Positions 52,944 to 61,415 of a stretch of DNA of 64,000 nt are shown in pieces. Both the position numbers and the translations under genes were made by a program. The notes beneath the pieces were generated by a model. That model did not search any database, had not been told where the DNA came from, and saw only the letters and a list, made by a program, of their open reading frames with translations. Origin of the DNA: Devosia sp. (lineage in GTDB: Bacteria > Pseudomonadota > Alphaproteobacteria > Rhizobiales > Devosiaceae); assembly GCF_028290435.1 (NCBI RefSeq), contig NZ_JAQGJV010000003.1:54126-118125 (forward strand), read 5' to 3'. Position 1 is the first letter of the stretch, and the number at the start of each line of letters is the position of its first letter.

Positions 52944-54185
52944 TCACCCCGACAGTGTCTGCACCTTGCGCAAAGCGGGGAACATGCGAGCCCATGCCAG
53001 CACGATCAGGATGGTACCCACGCCACCGAAAATGCCGGCGTCGACCGGGCCCAGCAGGCCCGCGACCATGCCGGACTCGAATTCGCCGAGTTGGTTGGAG
53101 GCGCCGATGAACAGCGAATTGACCGCATTGACACGGCCGCGCATCGCATCGGGCGTCAGCAACTGCACCAGGGAGCTGCGGATGACCACGCTGACCGTGT
53201 CGGAAGCCCCCAGCACTACCAGCAACGCCACCGACAGGATGATATTGGTCGAGAGCGCGAAAATGATGGTGGCGACGCCGAACACCGCCACGGCGATCAA
53301 CATGGTCTGCCCGACATTGCGTTCGAGCCGATGCCGCGCCAGCCAGATCGACATCGAAAACGCCCCGATGGCCGGCGCCGCGCGCAGGAAGCCCAACGCC
53401 CAGGGCCCCGCATGTAAAATATCGCGCGCAAAGATCGGCAGCAGCGAGGTAATGCCGCCCAGCAGGACGGCGAACAGGTCCAGTGACAAGGTGCCCAGGA
53501 TAATCGGCCGGCTCTTTATAAAGCCCACGCCCGCAAAGACCGATTGCAGCGTCACCGGTTCCCGGTCCTGCACCGCCGCCGGCCGGTGGATGCGGATGAC
53601 ATTGAAGGCCGCGCCCGCGAAGAACAGAGCCGAGACGCCAAATGGTATGACCGCGCCGACGCCATAGAGCAGACCGCCCAAGGCGGGCCCCACAACGATG
53701 GCGGCCTGCATGAACGAGGTCGACGTGGCGATGGCCCGTTGCAACATGCTGGCCGGCACGATGCCAGGCAGCAACGCCGCCATGGTTGGCCGCTCGAAGG
53801 CGATGGCGCAGCCCAGCACCGCCATGCCGATGTAAATGCCGGTCGTGCCCAGCCAGCCCTGCCACACGCCCAGCGCCATGCTGGCAACGGTGACGGCTTC
53901 GATCAATTGGCAGATCAGCCCGATCCGCCGGCGATCGTAGCGATCGGCCACCTGCCCCACCACGAAGGTCAGCAGCAGCACCGGCAGGAACTGCACCAGG
54001 CCCACGAGGCCCAGCGCGAAAGCGCTGTTGGTTTGGTCATAAATCAGCCAGCCGACCGCCACGGTGACGCCATTCAGCGCCAGCGACGACAGCACCCGCG
54101 ACGAGATAAAATGCCGGTATGACCAATTTTGCCGCAACAGCGCCGAATCGATCAGCACGGGATCAGCATCATTGGTCGATGGCAT
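52944..54185 (-). CDS. MFS transporter, EntS/DUF894 type
   Basis: A 413-residue transporter with about twelve helices. The MFS loop motif is GQVADRYDRRRIGLICQ, between helices 2 and 3. RHFISSRVLSSLALNGVTVAVGW and AFAGVGFIKSRPIILG-like segments resemble the enterobactin exporter-related subgroup. The substrate is unknown. ATG 54185 has AGGA 6 bases upstream; ATG 54197 is close by. It is transcribed away from tRNA-Cys. Confidence 0.85.
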   Translation of the reverse strand: MPSTNDADPVLIDSALLRQNWSYRHFISSRVLSSLALNGVTVAVGWLIYDQTNSAFALGLVGLVQFLPVLLLTFVVGQVADRYDRRRIGLICQLIEAVTVASMALGVWQGWLGTTGIYIGMAVLGCAIAFERPTMAALLPGIVPASMLQRAIATSTSFMQAAIVVGPALGGLLYGVGAVIPFGVSALFFAGAAFNVIRIHRPAAVQDREPVTLQSVFAGVGFIKSRPIILGTLSLDLFAVLLGGITSLLPIFARDILHAGPWALGFLRAAPAIGAFSMSIWLARHRLERNVGQTMLIAVAVFGVATIIFALSTNIILSVALLVVLGASDTVSVVIRSSLVQLLTPDAMRGRVNAVNSLFIGASNQLGEFESGMVAGLLGPVDAGIFGGVGTILIVLAWARMFPALRKVQTLSG

Positions 54186-54396
54186 CGCGGTCCTCATTGT
54201 TACCGCAGCTATGAGCGCAAAAACGGCGGCCACCAATACCACTTTGGGCATGCCCCGATCACAGTTGCGGATGGCCCGGCCGCCGTGCACGGATGCGGGC
54301 CGAGCGCCGGCAGATCATCGCTCATCAGAAAATCGCCGATTGGCATTCCGACATCTTGCATAAACCCCTTGAGCGCCGTACATAGCCCGCCCTAGA

Positions 54397-54470
54397 GGCC
54401 TCGTGGCGGAGTGGTGACGCAGCGGATTGCAAATCCGCGTACTCCGGTTCAATTCCGGACGAGGCCTCCA
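54397..54470 (+). tRNA. tRNA-Cys (GCA)
   Basis: A 74-base cloverleaf. Acceptor stem GGCCTCG / CGAGGCC, anticodon stem GCGGA / TCCGC with loop TTGCAAA giving anticodon GCA, T-arm CCGG-TTCAATT-CCGG, discriminator T and encoded CCA (54468-54470). It marks the left edge of a patch of small orphan genes. Confidence 0.96.
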
Positions 54471-54718
54471 GACAACTTCACAACAAGTTCAGCTATTTGA
54501 ATACCGCCCGACTGGTCGCTGTGTCGCCGATCGCGTGCTATTCTGTACCAAAGCACTCTACGCTTTTCCGACGATTTCTCGTGTCCCTCGGCGAATCCAC
54601 GGCACGCGGAGTGGCGGGCCGCGCAGCCACCCTACCACAGGGGCGGACGCTTTGCTTTTGCAGGTTACCCTCTGGGGTTGCCGAGAAATCTCGGGCACCG
54701 TTACATAGGGGACATCAC

Positions 54719-55015
54719 ATGAACCGATTGATTTTCGACACTCTGGCGTTTTTGAACGCCTTTATTGCCGTGCTGCTCATCGGGGTTTGCGCATTGGCAG
54801 GGTGGAATGCGCCACTGTTCTTCATGGCGAAACCACTTGGACTGATCGTTGGCGGCGGCGTGGGCCTGGTCGCAGCCGCCGTAGTTTGTGGATCATTGGC
54901 ATTCTTCGCCTTGGTCGAGCGCCACTTGCGCACGATAGCCGAAGGGCAAAGCGCTCCTCGAACAAGCGCCGGCTCACTATCCGGGCAGATCGTCCGCCAA
55001 GAGCCCCGGCTATAA
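54719..55015 (+). CDS. small two-helix membrane protein, unknown
   Basis: A 98-residue protein with two hydrophobic segments (about 8-28, LAFLNAFIAVLLIGVCALAG; and about 37-63, GLIVGGGVGLVAAAVVCGSL) and a polar tail. GGGGA precedes the ATG. It starts 248 bases after tRNA-Cys; the gap shows no other gene. No family recognised. Confidence 0.65.
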   Translation: MNRLIFDTLAFLNAFIAVLLIGVCALAGWNAPLFFMAKPLGLIVGGGVGLVAAAVVCGSLAFFALVERHLRTIAEGQSAPRTSAGSLSGQIVRQEPRL

Positions 55016-55071
55016 AGGCGCTACCTTCCTCATTGCTCTGATGATCGATCAGCTACACACCGGGGGCCGCG

Positions 55072-55680
55072 ATGTCGAATGATGCCAAGTTCAACAGATT
55101 GAATGGGCCGCGCCTCAAAGTGCGGCAGATCGACGAACTGGTCGGCTTGGCAAAGGGAATTGCTGCCGACGGCACTCTGGCTAATTCAGAACTGGACTAT
55201 TTGGTCCGTTGGTTAGTGGCCAACCGTGAGATTACTCAAGACCCAATCGTCGATGGGCTTTATCGACAAATCCAGACGTTGCTAAGTGACGGCGTTTTTA
55301 CTGATGAGGAACGCGCTGAACTACTCGGTATCCTGCAAGATTTCGGCTCCCCTGCGATGGAAATGGGAGAGCCGATGTTATCCACGGCGATCCCATTTGC
55401 AGATCCGCTGCCGACCCTAATGTTTGACGGCAGGCGTTATTGCTTCACTGGCACCTTCAACCACGGCACGCGCGATGTGTGTGAAACAGCCGTCGCCCAG
55501 CGCGGCGCGGAGGCCGGCTCGCTGACCAAGAATACAGACGTGCTGGTAGTGGGCCATTATGCGACCGAGTCCTGGCTGCATTCGCCCTACGGGCTAAAGA
55601 TCATCAAGGCCAAGGGCATGCAGCAAAAGGGTCATCGCATAGCAATTGTTCCAGAAATGCACTGGGCCGCGCACCTCTGA
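55072..55680 (+). CDS. TerB-like/BRCT two-domain protein
   Basis: A 202-residue protein. The N-terminal half (about 18-95) is helical with two similar acidic units, LVGLAKGIAADGTLANSELD and LLSDGVFTDEERAELLG, resembling TerB-like repeats. The C-terminal half is a BRCT domain like that of NAD-dependent DNA ligase: RRYCFTGTFNHGTRDVCETA, then LTKNTDVLVVG and KIIKAKGMQQKG. It has no ligase catalytic domain. BRCT domains bind phosphopeptides or DNA ends, so a DNA-repair or stress role is likely but unproven. Lower GC than its neighbours supports acquisition. Confidence 0.75.
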   Translation: MSNDAKFNRLNGPRLKVRQIDELVGLAKGIAADGTLANSELDYLVRWLVANREITQDPIVDGLYRQIQTLLSDGVFTDEERAELLGILQDFGSPAMEMGEPMLSTAIPFADPLPTLMFDGRRYCFTGTFNHGTRDVCETAVAQRGAEAGSLTKNTDVLVVGHYATESWLHSPYGLKIIKAKGMQQKGHRIAIVPEMHWAAHL

Positions 55681-55740
55681 CGACTACCGTCCCTATCCCC
55701 CTTCCAGGGAGTCGGGATCAGCACGTCGATCGAGGCCAAC

Positions 55741-55968
55741 TTAGTCCGCCGGCCTCGGCACCTTCTTGACCTCTACCCAGTCAGCCATTCCCCCGAGCTT
55801 CAGGCTTCCGCTCGATCCGTTTACGTCAAGTTCGCCCACCGGCCTGAACTGCGCGAGGTAGACGTAGAGACCACTTGTCTGCTCCCAAAAGCCATTGCCC
55901 TCGATCTCGAAGACGGTGCCGCGTTTGTAGCCCTTCGTCGCGCCTTTGATCTGAACTCGGTCCGTCAT
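55741..55968 (-). CDS. 75-residue protein of unknown function
   Basis: Starts at ATG 55968 behind GGAGGTGG, the best ribosome site in this patch. The protein looks all-beta, with KGYKRGTVFEIEGNGFWEQT and ADWVEVKKVPRPAD, and no signal peptide. It converges with the TerB/BRCT gene. No family recognised. Confidence 0.6.
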   Translation of the reverse strand: MTDRVQIKGATKGYKRGTVFEIEGNGFWEQTSGLYVYLAQFRPVGELDVNGSSGSLKLGGMADWVEVKKVPRPAD

Positions 55969-56083
55969 CCAAGCCACCTCCGCCAAGACAATTTAATGCA
56001 ATTGAGCGGCGCTGCAACCGCTGGGTTGTGATGTTCCGATCACTTTGGCATAATGGCGGCAGTATCCGCACCGGGAGAGCAAG

Positions 56084-56191
56084 ATGAAAACCTTCGTGTC
56101 CAATCAGAAAGGAGCCGTTCATCAACAGGACATGACGCTTTATGCAATTCCAGTTCCCTTGGGCGAGGTCGCGCGCAAATGCAGGCCCTAG
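56084..56191 (+). pseudogene. 35-codon ORF: ParA N-terminal relic or leader peptide
   Basis: ATG 56084 follows GGGAGAG and the frame runs to TAG 56189. The peptide begins MKTFVSNQKGAV, close to the N-terminal Walker region of ParA-type ATPases (consensus SNQKGGVGKS), but the Gly-Lys-Ser/Thr is lost and similarity ends there. It overlaps the ABC exporter start (56142) by 50 bases. It is therefore either a gene fragment or a translated leader that couples to the exporter. The ParA match is short and may be chance. Confidence 0.35.
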
Positions 56192-58010
56192 CCGCTTCCT
56201 AGACAAACTTTCCTCACCCGCCGACGAGTCGGCGCAAGACGCAGCTTCCGAACGGCGAGACTCCGCCGCGCGGTTCGCGCATGCGCGCAAATTTCTCTCC
56301 TATTATAGGCCACACCTGCCGCTGCTCGCGGCCGATCTGGCCTGCGCCTTGCTGGTTGCCGCGACGGCGCTGGCACTGCCGCTTTGCGCCAATTACGTCA
56401 CCAAGAGCTTGCTGCAATTGCCGCAGGTGCCCGAGGCCATCGGGCAGATTTACCTGATGGGCGGGGTGATGCTCACCATGCTGGCGCTGCAGGTGCTGGC
56501 GGTGTTCTTCGTCGATTACCAGGGCCACGTCATGGGCGCCAAGATCGAGAGCGAGGTCCGCAGGCAACTATTCGAGCACTGCCAGAAGCTGTCCTTCGCC
56601 TTCTACGACAACCAGCGCGTCGGGCAATTGATGAGCCGTATCACCAATGATTCCCTGTGGTTGGGCGAGCTTTATCATCACGGCCCGGAGGACCTCGCCA
56701 TTGCGGCGCTCAAGTTCTTCGGGGCGCTGCTGATCCTGTCGTTCATCGATCCGGTGCTGACCGGGCTCATCGCGGCGCTGACACCGTTCGCGGTGCTCTA
56801 CGCGCTGCATTTCAACCGGCGCATGAATATTGCTCTCCAGGCCAGCAAGGAGCGGATCGCGGCGGTCAATGAACGGGTCGAGGATTCGCTGGCGGGCATC
56901 AGAGTGGTCCAATCGTTCGCCAATGAGCGGCTTGAGGCCAGCCGGTTCGACCAAGCCAATGGGCTGTTTCTCGAAAGCCGCAAGGACGGCTATCGCAGCG
57001 AGGCGTGGTTCTCCGTCGGGACGGCGACCTTCGCCCAACTGGTGACTGTCCTGGTGATCGTCGTCGGCGCCATTCGGGTGCTGACGGCAGACCTCAGCGT
57101 GGCGGACATGCTGACCTTCCTGCTCTGCGTTGCCGTACTGGTCGATCCGGTGGAGCGTCTCGCCAATTTCGTGCGCCTCTGGCAGGAGGGTTATACCGGC
57201 TTCGTCCGTGCGATGGAACTGCTCGACGTGGCGCCGGATATCGAGGATCGCCCTGGCGCAGTCGATCTTTCTCGCGCAAGCGGCGCCGTCAGCTTCCGCG
57301 ACGTCAGCTTCCGCTACAATGAGGACGGCGCGCACGTTCTCAGCAATCTCTCGCTGGAGATCGAGCCGGGGGAATTTGTCGCTCTCGTCGGCCCTTCGGG
57401 CGTCGGCAAGAGCACGCTCTGCGCGCTGATCCCGCGCTTTTACGAAGTCACGGGCGGCTCAATCCAGATCGACGGCGTAGATGTGCGCGATGTCAGCCTG
57501 GCCTCGCTGCGGCGCAATGTCGGCGTGGTACAGCAGGACGTTTATCTGTTCAGCGGCACGGTGGCGGATAATCTGCGCTATGGGCGTCCCAATGCCAGCG
57601 ACGACGAGATCGTGGCAGCAGCCATGGCGGCCAACGCGCATGACTTCATCGCCGCCCTGCCCCGCGGCTACGACACCGATATCGGGCAGCGCGGGGTGAA
57701 ATTGTCGGGCGGGCAAAAACAACGGCTGACCATCGCCCGCGCCTTCCTCAAGGACCCGGCGATCCTGATCTTCGATGAAGCCACCAGCGCCCTGGACAAC
57801 GAGAGCGAACGTGCCGTGCAGCAGGCTTTGCTCCAGCTCACCAGTGGGCGCACCACCATCGTCATCGCGCATCGCCTGTCGACGGTGCGCAACGCGGATC
57901 GCATTCTAATGCTGACTGAGGACGGCATCGCCGAGCAAGGCACACATGATGTGCTGATGGCGGCCGGCAGCCTGTATGCCGCTCTACACGCGGTGCAGGC
58001 GAGCATCTGA
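56142..58010 (+). CDS. ABC exporter, fused membrane and ATPase domains (MsbA-like)
   Basis: A 622-residue half-transporter acting as a dimer. A membrane domain with about six helices (about 55-345) is followed by the nucleotide-binding domain. Walker A is GPSGVGKST, the signature is LSGGQKQRLTIARAF, Walker B is ILIFDEATSALD, and IAHRLST holds the switch His. It probably exports lipids, drugs or peptides. The ATG has a poor ribosome site, while a small ORF with a good one overlaps it, suggesting coupled translation. Confidence 0.9.
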   Translation: MQFQFPWARSRANAGPSRFLDKLSSPADESAQDAASERRDSAARFAHARKFLSYYRPHLPLLAADLACALLVAATALALPLCANYVTKSLLQLPQVPEAIGQIYLMGGVMLTMLALQVLAVFFVDYQGHVMGAKIESEVRRQLFEHCQKLSFAFYDNQRVGQLMSRITNDSLWLGELYHHGPEDLAIAALKFFGALLILSFIDPVLTGLIAALTPFAVLYALHFNRRMNIALQASKERIAAVNERVEDSLAGIRVVQSFANERLEASRFDQANGLFLESRKDGYRSEAWFSVGTATFAQLVTVLVIVVGAIRVLTADLSVADMLTFLLCVAVLVDPVERLANFVRLWQEGYTGFVRAMELLDVAPDIEDRPGAVDLSRASGAVSFRDVSFRYNEDGAHVLSNLSLEIEPGEFVALVGPSGVGKSTLCALIPRFYEVTGGSIQIDGVDVRDVSLASLRRNVGVVQQDVYLFSGTVADNLRYGRPNASDDEIVAAAMAANAHDFIAALPRGYDTDIGQRGVKLSGGQKQRLTIARAFLKDPAILIFDEATSALDNESERAVQQALLQLTSGRTTIVIAHRLSTVRNADRILMLTEDGIAEQGTHDVLMAAGSLYAALHAVQASI

Positions 58011-58019
58011 CATAAGCAA

Positions 58020-58048
58020 TCGGCGGCTCCGAGCTCCGGAGCCGCCGA
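58020..58048. terminator. hairpin between convergent genes
   Basis: Perfect 12-bp stem TCGGCGGCTCCG / CGGAGCCGCCGA with loop AGCTC, between the ABC exporter stop (58010) and the Tim44-like stop (58058). No T-run follows. Confidence 0.6.
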
Positions 58049-58057
58049 CGATGATCG

Positions 58058-59023
58058 CTAGGCCTGCTGGATGGCCGACAGTTTCCACTCGCTGCCGCGG
58101 GTCCGCACGAAGGTCCACAGTTCCGTGGTTTCGGTGGCGACTTCAGCATCACCCTCCACGACGCGTCCGCTCTCGCGATCGCGGGTAACGTCGATGGACG
58201 TATAGTGCATCGCCGCGGTCGCGTAATCCTGGTTGCCTTCGCGCCAGCTCTCGGCCACGTCGCCCTTGAGCAACTTGACCTCGGACACGTCGTTCTTGAG
58301 GCCGCGCGAAGCATTCTCGCCCAGTTCCTCGGAGAGATACGACATCATCTCCGGCGTCGTCAGTTGACGCAGCGCCGAATAATCCTCGCGCCCGAAGGCA
58401 AACTGGACCTCGCGCAGCATGTCCTCGAAGCGGTCGAGATCGCCTGGCTTGACGCCAAGTTCATCGGGATTGCCACGCGGTGCCCGCGCAGGCCCACTGC
58501 CGCGCTGGCCGCCAAGCCCGCCAAGCGGCGAAGGGCCCGAACCGCCACCAGAACCACTCGAGTAGTTCATCCCCGCGCCGGCGGCGGCAGGCTGCCGCGA
58601 GTTGCGCGACAGCATCCCCATCACGAAGCGAATGACAAAGAAGATCAGCACGCCTTGCACCAGCAGGCCGAAAAGCCCGGCCATGCCGCCAAAACCGTGT
58701 CCGAGGAAAAGGCCGAACAGGCCACCGAGCATGATGCCGCTCAGCAATGAGCCACCGAAGCCGCCGAACATCGAGCGCGGCTGCGCCGTCTGCGCACCAG
58801 GACGCGGCGCCGCGTTGGTCTGGCCGGGCGTCATGCTGCGCTGTACGGGCGCGGTGACGTTGGGCGAAGTGGGCGTTGCGGGCGCGGTCTGGAAGGTGCG
58901 CGTGCCGCGGCTGCCGAAGCTGCCGCCACGCCGGGCTTCGGCCTGGTCGACCGATACCATCGAGAGAGCCATCACCAGCATTGCAAACAGGCTGGCCAGT
59001 CGAAAGCCCCTGGAGGCGAACAT
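58058..59023 (-). CDS. Tim44-like domain membrane protein
   Basis: A 321-residue protein. An N-terminal signal or helix (about 3-30, ending DQAEA then RRGGSFGSRG) is followed by a low-complexity part and two more hydrophobic segments (GSLLSGIMLGGLFGLFLGHG and GLFGLLVQGVLIFFVIRFVM). The C-terminal Tim44-like domain starts near residue 200 (DLDRFEDMLREVQFAFGREDYSALRQLTTPEMMSYL). Such proteins are predicted lipid- or membrane-associated. ATG 59029 is an alternative start. Confidence 0.85.
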   Translation of the reverse strand: MFASRGFRLASLFAMLVMALSMVSVDQAEARRGGSFGSRGTRTFQTAPATPTSPNVTAPVQRSMTPGQTNAAPRPGAQTAQPRSMFGGFGGSLLSGIMLGGLFGLFLGHGFGGMAGLFGLLVQGVLIFFVIRFVMGMLSRNSRQPAAAGAGMNYSSGSGGGSGPSPLGGLGGQRGSGPARAPRGNPDELGVKPGDLDRFEDMLREVQFAFGREDYSALRQLTTPEMMSYLSEELGENASRGLKNDVSEVKLLKGDVAESWREGNQDYATAAMHYTSIDVTRDRESGRVVEGDAEVATETTELWTFVRTRGSEWKLSAIQQA

Positions 59024-59201
59024 GTGCATCGTTCCTTGTTCAATAATTAGACGGGACAGAACATAGGAAGAGATGCCCCACATTTTTAGTGGCGACCGGC
59101 CACAATGCCATCGCACATACACAATTTATTCGGCCGACATCCCCGCTGAACCAAACCGCCATCCGCGCCGTTGTCCGTGACAAGACAACCAGGAATAAGT
59201 C

Positions 59202-60146
59202 ATGGGCGAGCACCGCTACCATGTCGTGCTGAACGCGAACGCGGGCACGGCCAACGCAACCGGCGTTACCAAGGCCGGGTTGCAGGCAATGTTTGAGGCG
59301 AACAGTCTGCAGGCGGAAATCGATGCGGATGCCAGCCAACCCATGGCCGACCGCGTGGCGCGCGCCGTTTCGAGCGGAGCCGACATCGTCGTGGCTGCCG
59401 GTGGCGATGGCACGATTACGGCACTCGCCGCCGCTTTGGTCGATAGTCCCAAGAGCCTCGCTATCCTGCCCCTCGGCACCGTCAATGCCTTGGCCAAGGA
59501 TCTCAAGGTGCCGCTCGATCTCGCAATGGCGGTAAAGAGCCTTGTGACCGCAACACCGCAAAGCATCGATGTCGGCGAGGTCAATGGCCGGGTATTCCTG
59601 CATAAGGTCGTGATCGGTTTGATCCCGGCCGTAGCGGCTGGGCGCGAGCGTATTCGCAGCAACCAGACGATGGCGGCCAAGTTGGGCCTATTGCGGTATT
59701 TCTTGCGGCGTATCGCCCGAACTCGCCGCCTTGCAGTGGTGATCGACACTGACATGAGTGACGCTAAAGCTGAGCGAGTGCAGGCGATCGCCGTGGCCAG
59801 CAATGCCTATAACGAAGGCTTTGGCCAATTCTTCCACCGCGAAAACCTAGACCGGGGGACCTTGACGCTCTATGTGCTCAAGCACTTCACCTTCGCCGAT
59901 CTCGTGCGCCTGACCGGCGGTATGCTGCTGGGCCGTTGGCGCGACGACGAGGCGCTTCGAGTGGAAAGCATCACGAAGGCAACCATTCGCAGTCATAAAG
60001 CGCTGCTCAAGGTTATGTTCGACGGCGAGGTCGAGACGATGCATACCCCGCTGGACTTCCGCATCAGGCCATTGGCGCTGTCAGTGTTGACGCCGGTGGA
60101 AGTCGGCACGCCGGCAGCGCCAGAGCTGACCGGTGCTACGCCATGA
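59202..60146 (+). CDS. diacylglycerol kinase-family lipid kinase
   Basis: A 314-residue kinase. The nucleotide site is VAAGGDGTITALAAAL (about 66-81), and LPLGTVNALAKDLKVP is the second conserved block (the N/D of GTxNxLA). It probably phosphorylates diacylglycerol or a related lipid. It begins YHVVLNANAGTANATG, typical of the family. Its stop overlaps the metallophosphoesterase start by 4 bases (ATGA). Confidence 0.9.
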   Translation: MGEHRYHVVLNANAGTANATGVTKAGLQAMFEANSLQAEIDADASQPMADRVARAVSSGADIVVAAGGDGTITALAAALVDSPKSLAILPLGTVNALAKDLKVPLDLAMAVKSLVTATPQSIDVGEVNGRVFLHKVVIGLIPAVAAGRERIRSNQTMAAKLGLLRYFLRRIARTRRLAVVIDTDMSDAKAERVQAIAVASNAYNEGFGQFFHRENLDRGTLTLYVLKHFTFADLVRLTGGMLLGRWRDDEALRVESITKATIRSHKALLKVMFDGEVETMHTPLDFRIRPLALSVLTPVEVGTPAAPELTGATP

Positions 60147-60970
60147 AGCTCATTCATGTATCTGACCTGCATTTCGGCCACCACGATCCCGAGGCGGCAG
60201 CGGGTCTTGCGGCCGATATCGCCGGGCAAAAGCCCGACCTCATCGTGGCCAGCGGCGATTTCACCCAGGTGGGCACCAAGGAAGAATTCATCCAGGCGCG
60301 AGCGTTCCTCGATACGCTTGAGGCGCCGGTGTTTGCAGTGCCGGGCAACCACGACGTGCCCGCCGTCAATATTCTGCGCCGGTTCCTCAACCCCTATGGA
60401 CTGTACCGGAAATACATCGCCAAGGACCTCGAGCCCATGCTGGAAATGGATGGGGTCGTGTTTGTCGGCATGCGGACCGCAAGGCGCGCTCGCCTTGAAT
60501 GGAACTGGGGCCACGGCACGATTTCGCGCGACCAGCTCGAGCATCTCGAACAACGGTTTGCGCAAGCATCACCTGATGCCATAAGGGTGATCGTCGCCCA
60601 TCACCCGCTGCTGTTTCCCACCGAGCCGATGGTGCAGAAAACCAAGCGGGTAAAGCGCGCCGACGAAGCGCTGGAGACCTTTGCGGGCTTGGGCGTGCGG
60701 TTGGTGCTATCGGGCCATTTCCACCTGTCCTACGTGCGCAAGCACGAGGCCAAGGGAACGACCAAGGAGGGCGAACCCACCGGTTTGCGGAAGTCCGCGG
60801 TCGCGCCGATCCTGATCGCACAGGCCTCTTCGACCATCTCGACGCGCCTGCGCGGCGAGGCCAATGCCTACAACATCATCGAGATCGTTCCGGACCGGAT
60901 TTCAATCACTGTGCGCGAATGGCTCAACGGCAAGTGGGTGACGCGGGAGAAGGCGTCGGAGCCGGTCTGA
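60143..60970 (+). CDS. calcineurin-like metallophosphoesterase
   Basis: A 275-residue phosphoesterase. All five metal motifs are present: HVSDLHFG, ASGDFTQVG, VPGNHDVP, VAHHPLL and LSGHFHLS. The overlap with the lipid kinase gene suggests paired action on a phospholipid or nucleotide, but the substrate is unknown. No signal peptide or membrane helix is seen. Confidence 0.9.
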   Translation: MKLIHVSDLHFGHHDPEAAAGLAADIAGQKPDLIVASGDFTQVGTKEEFIQARAFLDTLEAPVFAVPGNHDVPAVNILRRFLNPYGLYRKYIAKDLEPMLEMDGVVFVGMRTARRARLEWNWGHGTISRDQLEHLEQRFAQASPDAIRVIVAHHPLLFPTEPMVQKTKRVKRADEALETFAGLGVRLVLSGHFHLSYVRKHEAKGTTKEGEPTGLRKSAVAPILIAQASSTISTRLRGEANAYNIIEIVPDRISITVREWLNGKWVTREKASEPV

Positions 60971-60996
60971 GCTTTTCTCGACCGTCTCAAAGCTTG

Positions 60997-61019
60997 ACCG
61001 GCGCCTCAAGGGCGCCGGT
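60997..61019. terminator. hairpin between convergent genes
   Basis: Perfect 9-bp stem ACCGGCGCC / GGCGCCGGT with loop TCAAG, between the phosphoesterase stop and the DUF2934 stop. No clear T-run. Confidence 0.55.
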
Positions 61020-61033
61020 CCATCAGGTCCAAA

Positions 61034-61231
61034 TTACCGGAGGCCCGCGCCCGGAAGAGGCACCAGCGGAGGCACGATGGATTCGTCATCGCTGGGGTTC
61101 ACCTCGCCTTCGTCGGCGAGCAGTTCTTTGGCTGCATGCCAGTACTCGTCATCCTTGCCCTGCGGGGAGCCGTCGCGTTCCCAAAGCTGGTAAGCGAGTT
61201 CGCGAATTTTCTCGTCGGTAACGTCAGCCAT
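61034..61231 (-). CDS. DUF2934 small protein
   Basis: A 65-residue acidic protein with the DUF2934 core: EKIRELAYQLWERDGSPQGK followed by DDEYWHAAKELLADE. The family has no known function and occurs in many alphaproteobacteria. It is a single gene, with a convergent hairpin downstream. Confidence 0.8.
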   Translation of the reverse strand: MADVTDEKIRELAYQLWERDGSPQGKDDEYWHAAKELLADEGEVNPSDDESIVPPLVPLPGAGLR

Positions 61232-61415
61232 TTTGACCTCCGGGTGAGTGTTGTGGGGAAGGAACGCAGATCCGGCACAGCGGTTGCCGTTCGGCGCATG
61301 ACAAAGAGCCTGCCGGCGAGCATTTCCGCTTCACCGATTGCAGGCGTTTGCATAGGTTGCCTCGACCCAAAATGAGGCGCGAGACGTGAGCGAACACATA
61401 ACAAGAGGCCAGCCC

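Noticed and set aside
54450..56150. Integrative element attachment site at tRNA-Cys
   Set aside because: No second copy of the tRNA 3' end was found downstream and there is no integrase gene, so an att site cannot be claimed.
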